NCBI GenBank assembly: GCA_030044045.1
Contig: JASHWO010000026.1
Coordinates: 1 to 8,584, forward strand
DNA from: Acidimicrobiales bacterium
GTDB lineage: Bacteria; Actinomycetota; Acidimicrobiia; Acidimicrobiales; RAAP-2
DNA length: 8,584 nucleotides
Direction of reading: 5' to 3'
The notes under the pieces are model-generated. The model saw nothing but the letters and a program-made list of their open reading frames with translations, was not told the origin of the DNA and ran no database searches. The number at the start of each line of letters is the position of its first letter. The first letter of the stretch is position 1. The translations under genes and the position numbers were made by a program. Below are positions 5,187 to 8,584 of the stretch, in pieces.

Positions 5187-5247
5187 ATTGCGTTTCACCT
5201 TATTCTATGGGCGACTGGGGTTGTAACGGTGGTCATCCTGGCCGGGC

Positions 5248-5276
5248 CCGGCGCCCGGCACCGCGCCGGGTGCCGG
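5248..5276 (+). repeat. 12-bp stem-loop
   Basis: CCGGCGCCCGGC (5248-5259) pairs with GCCGGGTGCCGG (5265-5276) around the loop ACCGC. The single G-T pair is a wobble on + strand RNA but would be an A-C mismatch on - strand RNA, so the fold favours a + transcript. No T-tract follows. Confidence 0.55.
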
Positions 5277-5463
5277 CGACCTGCCGCCGCTCGTTTCGCC
5301 GCCCGCGCCGCGCTGGTGCGGTGGGACCATCTCGTGCCGCGGTAGTCGCATTCGGTGGTGCTTCCTGCGGTCCCCGGAGACTCTCCGGCAACCCGTGCGC
5401 GGTCCCTCCGGCGGTCCCCCGGCAAGGTGTCCAGCGGGCTCGCCCGCCGCCGTGTGGCGCCGG

Positions 5464-5498
5464 GTCGCCGTCCCGGCCTGCGGCGTCGCCGTCCCGGC
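5464..5498 (+). repeat. 14-bp tandem direct repeat, 21-bp period
   Basis: GTCGCCGTCCCGGC is present at 5464-5477 and 5485-5498. The 21-bp period equals two helical turns, so both copies would face the same side of the DNA. It lies 36 bp upstream of the RodZ-like gene start and could be a regulator site or a simple duplication. Confidence 0.4.
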
Positions 5499-5534
5499 GC
5501 CCCCGGATGCCGGCCGTGGCTTCCGTCCTGTTGA

Positions 5535-6482
5535 ATGGTGCGGATGGTGAGCGTGGTGGTCGCCGTGCTGGTCGTGGTGGTGGCGCTGGTCGCCGTGGCA
5601 GCCTGGGCGGTACGGCGGAGGGGCGGCGACGAGGTCCACTCCGTCGACCACTACCGCCACACCCTCGACACCCTCCAGGACATCCGGACCCGGTCGGACG
5701 CCTCGACGGTGCGGGTGCTGGGGGGGAGCGACGACACCGGGCAGCTGCCTCCGGTCGGGGGCCGGACCAGAGCGGCCGACGGGGTCGAGGCCGTCTCGCC
5801 GGCCGCCACCTCGCCGCGGGATCCCGGGCAGCGGCTGTTCTTCGACGACCAGGGAGCGCACGGCGCCGGTCATGCGTCGCCGGCCCGGGCGTCCCGCCGC
5901 ACGCAGGACCGTGCCATCACGGCGATGAACCACCGCCCCCGCCGGCTGGGCCTGCCGGTGCTGGTAGGCCTGGTGGTCGTAGGCCTGGTGGCGGCCGTGG
6001 TGGCGATCGGGGCCCACGACAAGCACCCCCCGAGCACCGCCACCACGACCACCACCGCCGGGCACCGGGGGAATGCCTCGGTGACCACCACCACGGGGCG
6101 GCCGGGGAGCCGCCGGCGCACGACCACGGCCTCCACCGGGGCCCGGTCCACCACGACCACCACGGCCACGCCTCGGACCTACACGCCGGTGACCTCGACG
6201 GCCACCACCGCCACGTACACCCCGGTCGACCCGACCTACTCGGTGACCTTCACGACCACCACCGGCGCCTGCTGGCTGACAGTCCGGTCGGCCTCGGGCA
6301 GCACCCTGCTCAGCCAGACCCTGGCGGCCGGCCAGACCATGACGGTGAGTGCCAGCGGCAAGACGTCCATCATCATCGGCGCGCCCAGCGTGGTGGACGT
6401 GACGGTGGACCGCGTGCCGGTGGTGCTGCCCGACGGGTTCCAGACGCCCTTCTACATGACACTGGTGCCGGCCACGTCGTGA
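5535..6482 (+). CDS. Membrane protein with Thr-rich stalk and RodZ C-terminal-like domain
   Basis: This 315-residue protein has two hydrophobic spans, about 7-26 and 139-159. RRR follows the first and RPRR precedes the second, so by the positive-inside rule the middle region (27-138) is cytoplasmic and the C-terminal half is outside. The outer part starts with a Thr-rich low-complexity stalk (about 167-245). It ends in a beta-rich domain from CWLTVRS through LLSQTLAAGQTMTV to FQTPFYMTLVP, resembling the C-terminal domain of RodZ (DUF4115-like). RodZ helps position cell-wall synthesis, but the cytoplasmic RodZ helix-turn-helix is absent here, so that role is not claimed. Start is ATG 5535; ATG 5544 is possible. 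A shorter product from ATG 5925 would keep only the second span and ectodomain. Confidence 0.75.
   Translation: MVRMVSVVVAVLVVVVALVAVAAWAVRRRGGDEVHSVDHYRHTLDTLQDIRTRSDASTVRVLGGSDDTGQLPPVGGRTRAADGVEAVSPAATSPRDPGQRLFFDDQGAHGAGHASPARASRRTQDRAITAMNHRPRRLGLPVLVGLVVVGLVAAVVAIGAHDKHPPSTATTTTTAGHRGNASVTTTTGRPGSRRRTTTASTGARSTTTTTATPRTYTPVTSTATTATYTPVDPTYSVTFTTTTGACWLTVRSASGSTLLSQTLAAGQTMTVSASGKTSIIIGAPSVVDVTVDRVPVVLPDGFQTPFYMTLVPATS
6032..6272 (+). repeat. ACC-rich low-complexity DNA encoding the Thr-rich stalk
   Basis: Runs of ACC and ACG triplets encode Thr clusters such as TTTTT in the stalk of the membrane protein. The triplet runs are imperfect, so this is not a clean microsatellite, but such DNA may vary in length between strains. 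Confidence 0.6.
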
Positions 6483-6487
6483 GCGAC

Positions 6488-6513
6488 GGCCGTGCCCGGC
6501 CGGGGCAGCGGCC
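6488..6513. terminator. Candidate bidirectional terminator between convergent genes
   Basis: GGCC-G-TGCCC, loop GGCCG, GGGCA-GC-GGCC gives a 5-bp inner stem (6493-6497 with 6503-6507) and a 4-bp outer stem (6488-6491 with 6510-6513), separated by a small internal loop. It fills most of the 44-bp gap between the two convergent stops. There is no T-tract. Confidence 0.45.
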
Positions 6514-6526
6514 GCGGGGTGGGGCG

Positions 6527-8584
6527 TCAGGCTGGCTGGGTCGTTGCCAGGACGTCTCCCAGGGCGTCGAGCAGGAAGGCCACCACCAGGGCCTCGTCTC
6601 GCCAGGCGTCGTAGCGGCCAGAGGGGCCACCGTGCCCGGCCACCAGCTCGGTGCGGAGCAGCACCCGGGCTCGGGGATCGGCCTGGCGCAGCTTGGCCAC
6701 CCACTTGGCCGGCTCCCAGTAGCCCACCCGGGCGTCGTGGAGCCCGGCCGTGGTCAGGATCGACGGGTAGCGCACGGGCGTACCGTCCGGGTGGTGCGAC
6801 CGCACGTTGTCGTAGGGGGAGTAGCGCTTCATGGCGGCGTAGGTAGCCGGGTCGGCCACCGGGTTGCCCCATTCCTCCCACTCCCCGACGGTGAGGGGGA
6901 GCGTCTCGTCGAGCATGGTGGTGAGGCAGTCCACGAACGGGACCTCGGCCACTGCTGCCCGGAACAGCTCGGGGGCCTCGTTCAGCACCGCCCCGACCAG
7001 CAGCCCCCCGGCCGAGCCGCCGCGGGCGGCCAGCCGGTCGGGGGCGGTGAACCCGGCGTCGACGAGGAAGCGAGCGCAGGCCAGGAAGTCGGAGAAGGTG
7101 TGGGGCTTGGCAGCCAGCTTGCCGTCCTCGTACCAGCGCCGGCCGAGCTCCCCGCCGCCGCGGACGTGGGCGATGGCGAAGACGAACCCCCGGTCGAGCA
7201 GGGAGAGGCGGAGCGAGGAGAATGCCGGGTCCACCGAGTGCTCGTAGGCCCCGTAGCCGTACAGGAGGCAGGGCGCCGGCACCGCCGGGGCCGTCCCCGC
7301 CGGTGCGCCGGGGTCGTCCAGCAGGTCGTCCCGGTGGACCAACGAGAGCGGCACCCGTACCCCACCCTCGCCGTCGACCCAGAGCCGCTCGGTGCGGTAG
7401 CGGGCCGGGTCGTAGCCGCCGAGCACCGGCTGGCGCTTGCGCAGCGTGGTCCGGCCGCCGGCCATGTCCAGGTCGAGCACGGCCCGCGGCGAGACCAGCG
7501 ACGTCTGCTCGTAGCGCAGGGTGCCCGACGCCGGCTCCGGGTTCGGCCCCTCCCAGGTGGTGGCCGGGCGCTCGGGGACCGGCACCGGGCGGCTGCCGCC
7601 GAGGGGGTCGGCGCCGAAGGGGTCGTCGGCACCCGGCTCGAGGGGCAGCAGGCGGAGCTGGGCCTCCCCGCCGGCGCGCTCGGCCACCACCAGCCAGCGG
7701 TCGAAGACGTCCACGTCCTCCAGGCGGGTGCCCGGCCGGTGGGGGAGGATCTCCCGCCAGTGCTCCCGGCCCGGGGAGCCGGCCGGGGCGGCCACCAGGC
7801 GGAAGTCCTCCGCCGAGTCGTTCGTGAGCACCAGCAGCCAGCCAGGACCGCCGTCCGCCCCGGCCCGGTGCTCCACGGCGTACTCGATGCCGGCCCGGCG
7901 TGGCTCGACCACCCTCGGCGTCGCCGTGGGATCGTCCGCCGGCAGCACCCAGCACTCGGTGGTGGTGTTGCTCTGCAGTGACGCCACCACGTAGGCCCGG
8001 TCCTTCGTCCAGCCCACGGACAGGGTGAACCGCTCGTCGGGCTCCTCCATGACCAGCTCGTCGGCCGAGGGGTCGGTGCCGAGCCGGTGCCGCCAGAGCT
8101 GGTACGGCCGCATGGCCTCGTCGACCCGGGTGTAGAACACCGTGGCGCAGTCGTTGGCCCAGGCCAGGCCGTAGTAGGTGTCGGTCACCACCTCGGGGAC
8201 CGAGGCCGGTGCCGCCGGCTCGTCCTCTGGCGCCCCGGCCCCGGCGGCACCATTCCGAACAGGCCCGCTCCCGGCCGGCCCATCCCCGAGCCAGCGGAAG
8301 GCCAGGGCGAAGATCTCCCCGCCGGTGGTGTCGGTGGCGTAGGCCAGCCAGCGGTGGTCGGGGCTCACCGCCAGGTTGCCCACCTCGAAGTAGTCGGACT
8401 CCCCGGCCAGGACGTTCTCGTCCAGGAGCACCTGCTCGGCCCCGTCCCGCGCCGGTTCGAGCGGCGGGTCCTCGCCCGGCCGCGCTGGTCGCCGACAGTG
8501 GATGGCGTAGCTCTTCTGCTCCTCGGTCCGGGTGTAGTACCACCAGGAGCCATGGCGGACCGGCACCGAGAGGTCGGTCTCGGC
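6527..8584 (-). CDS. ptrB: Oligopeptidase B-type serine peptidase, S9 family (5' end outside window)
   Basis: 685 residues are visible, running off the window edge in an open frame that starts AETDLSVPVRHGSWWYY, a segment found some way inside oligopeptidase B. The N-terminal part is the beta-propeller; the C-terminal third is the alpha/beta-hydrolase catalytic domain. RGGSAGG has the catalytic Ser (codon 7015-7013), HDARVGYWEP the Asp (6736-6734) and AGHGGPSG the His (6634-6632), in family order. AHVRGGGELGRRWYEDGK and LDETLPLTVGEWEEWGNP are family hallmarks; the acidic residues of the latter belong to the pocket that prefers Arg and Lys. The enzyme cleaves short peptides after basic residues, usually in the cytoplasm. 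A Gly/Ala/Pro-rich insert lies in the propeller (about 8197-8287). The N-terminal residues are not visible, so no start or promoter can be given. Confidence 0.9.
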   Translation of the reverse strand, partial: AETDLSVPVRHGSWWYYTRTEEQKSYAIHCRRPARPGEDPPLEPARDGAEQVLLDENVLAGESDYFEVGNLAVSPDHRWLAYATDTTGGEIFALAFRWLGDGPAGSGPVRNGAAGAGAPEDEPAAPASVPEVVTDTYYGLAWANDCATVFYTRVDEAMRPYQLWRHRLGTDPSADELVMEEPDERFTLSVGWTKDRAYVVASLQSNTTTECWVLPADDPTATPRVVEPRRAGIEYAVEHRAGADGGPGWLLVLTNDSAEDFRLVAAPAGSPGREHWREILPHRPGTRLEDVDVFDRWLVVAERAGGEAQLRLLPLEPGADDPFGADPLGGSRPVPVPERPATTWEGPNPEPASGTLRYEQTSLVSPRAVLDLDMAGGRTTLRKRQPVLGGYDPARYRTERLWVDGEGGVRVPLSLVHRDDLLDDPGAPAGTAPAVPAPCLLYGYGAYEHSVDPAFSSLRLSLLDRGFVFAIAHVRGGGELGRRWYEDGKLAAKPHTFSDFLACARFLVDAGFTAPDRLAARGGSAGGLLVGAVLNEAPELFRAAVAEVPFVDCLTTMLDETLPLTVGEWEEWGNPVADPATYAAMKRYSPYDNVRSHHPDGTPVRYPSILTTAGLHDARVGYWEPAKWVAKLRQADPRARVLLRTELVAGHGGPSGRYDAWRDEALVVAFLLDALGDVLATTQPA

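Larger units (their letters stand above)
5187..5534. other. Gene-free, strongly structured gap before the RodZ-like gene
   Basis: No credible gene is seen in this gap. On the + strand it contains a 12-bp stem at 5248-5276 (one G-T wobble, loop ACCGC), a CCGGAGA/TCTCCGG inverted repeat at 5374-5388, and a GCGGG-CTCG-CCCGC hairpin at 5434-5447. A 14-bp direct repeat, GTCGCCGTCCCGGC, occurs at 5464-5477 and 5485-5498. The order of elements could form a structured leader of the gene at 5535. It may equally be GC-rich spacer DNA. No known riboswitch core was matched. Confidence 0.45.

Noticed and set aside
5374..5400. CCGGCAACCC after a short stem, recalling the core of SAM-type riboswitches
   Set aside because: The other conserved parts of SAM-I or SAM-IV could not be placed around it, and the downstream gene has no link to methionine metabolism. 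The string is short and likely chance in GC-rich DNA.
4577..7981. A 1134-codon open frame on the + strand
   Set aside because: It runs antisense to the TetR and peptidase genes and out of frame through the membrane protein. The translation is Gly/Arg/Pro-rich and patternless.
5205..8543. A 1112-codon open frame on the - strand
   Set aside because: It is out of frame with the oligopeptidase B gene and antisense to the membrane protein gene; no domain is visible.
1..8584. tRNA genes, CRISPR repeats, insertion-sequence ends and integrase or attachment sites
   Set aside because: Read on both strands and none was found: no T-loop GTTCGA with a matching acceptor stem, no regularly spaced repeats, and no transposase motif.

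Overview
The window is high-GC DNA (roughly 70% in most genes, GC-rich third positions) with many GTG starts and several starts that lie directly behind a TANNNT -10 box. This fits an actinobacterium; a member of Acidimicrobiia is possible, but nothing here proves it. No rRNA, tRNA, CRISPR array, insertion sequence or phage gene was seen.

Layout. Left end (1-1263): two small toxin-antitoxin-type loci point at each other. On the + strand are a Phd/YefM antitoxin and a RelE/ParE toxin that overlap by 8 nt. On the - strand is a ribbon-helix-helix antitoxin, followed by a short, clearly coding but unrecognised frame that lacks a normal start. Middle (1354-4396): a - strand epoxide-hydrolase-like alpha/beta hydrolase is divergent from a + strand run of a metallo-beta-lactamase-fold hydrolase, a flavin reductase-like protein and an RmlC-type cupin. 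The hydrolase has a strong hairpin directly behind its stop. Next (4508-5534): a TetR-family regulator on the - strand has a lower-GC 5' half and an inverted repeat upstream. It is followed by a 364-425 bp non-coding gap (depending on the TetR start) with three clear stem-loops. Right (5535-8584): a membrane protein with a Thr-rich stalk and a RodZ C-terminal-like domain (+) converges on an oligopeptidase B-type S9 serine peptidase (-), whose 5' end lies outside the window.

How the genes may work together. The two TA-type loci look like independent accessory modules. The MBL hydrolase and flavin reductase (54 nt apart) and the cupin (24 nt further) may be co-transcribed, although the cupin also has its own -10-like box. 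No shared pathway can be shown: the cupin is not in a dTDP-rhamnose cluster and the flavin reductase has no monooxygenase partner here. The hydrolase and the MBL gene share a 126-135 bp divergent promoter region with repeated TACGGT boxes. The TetR target cannot be deduced.

No clear new multi-gene system was found. The observations most worth following up are the RHH antitoxin with its start-less partner frame, the structured gap before the RodZ-like gene, the competing hairpin arms behind the RelE gene, the recurrent leaderless promoter layout, and the RmlC-like cupin with altered active-site surroundings.
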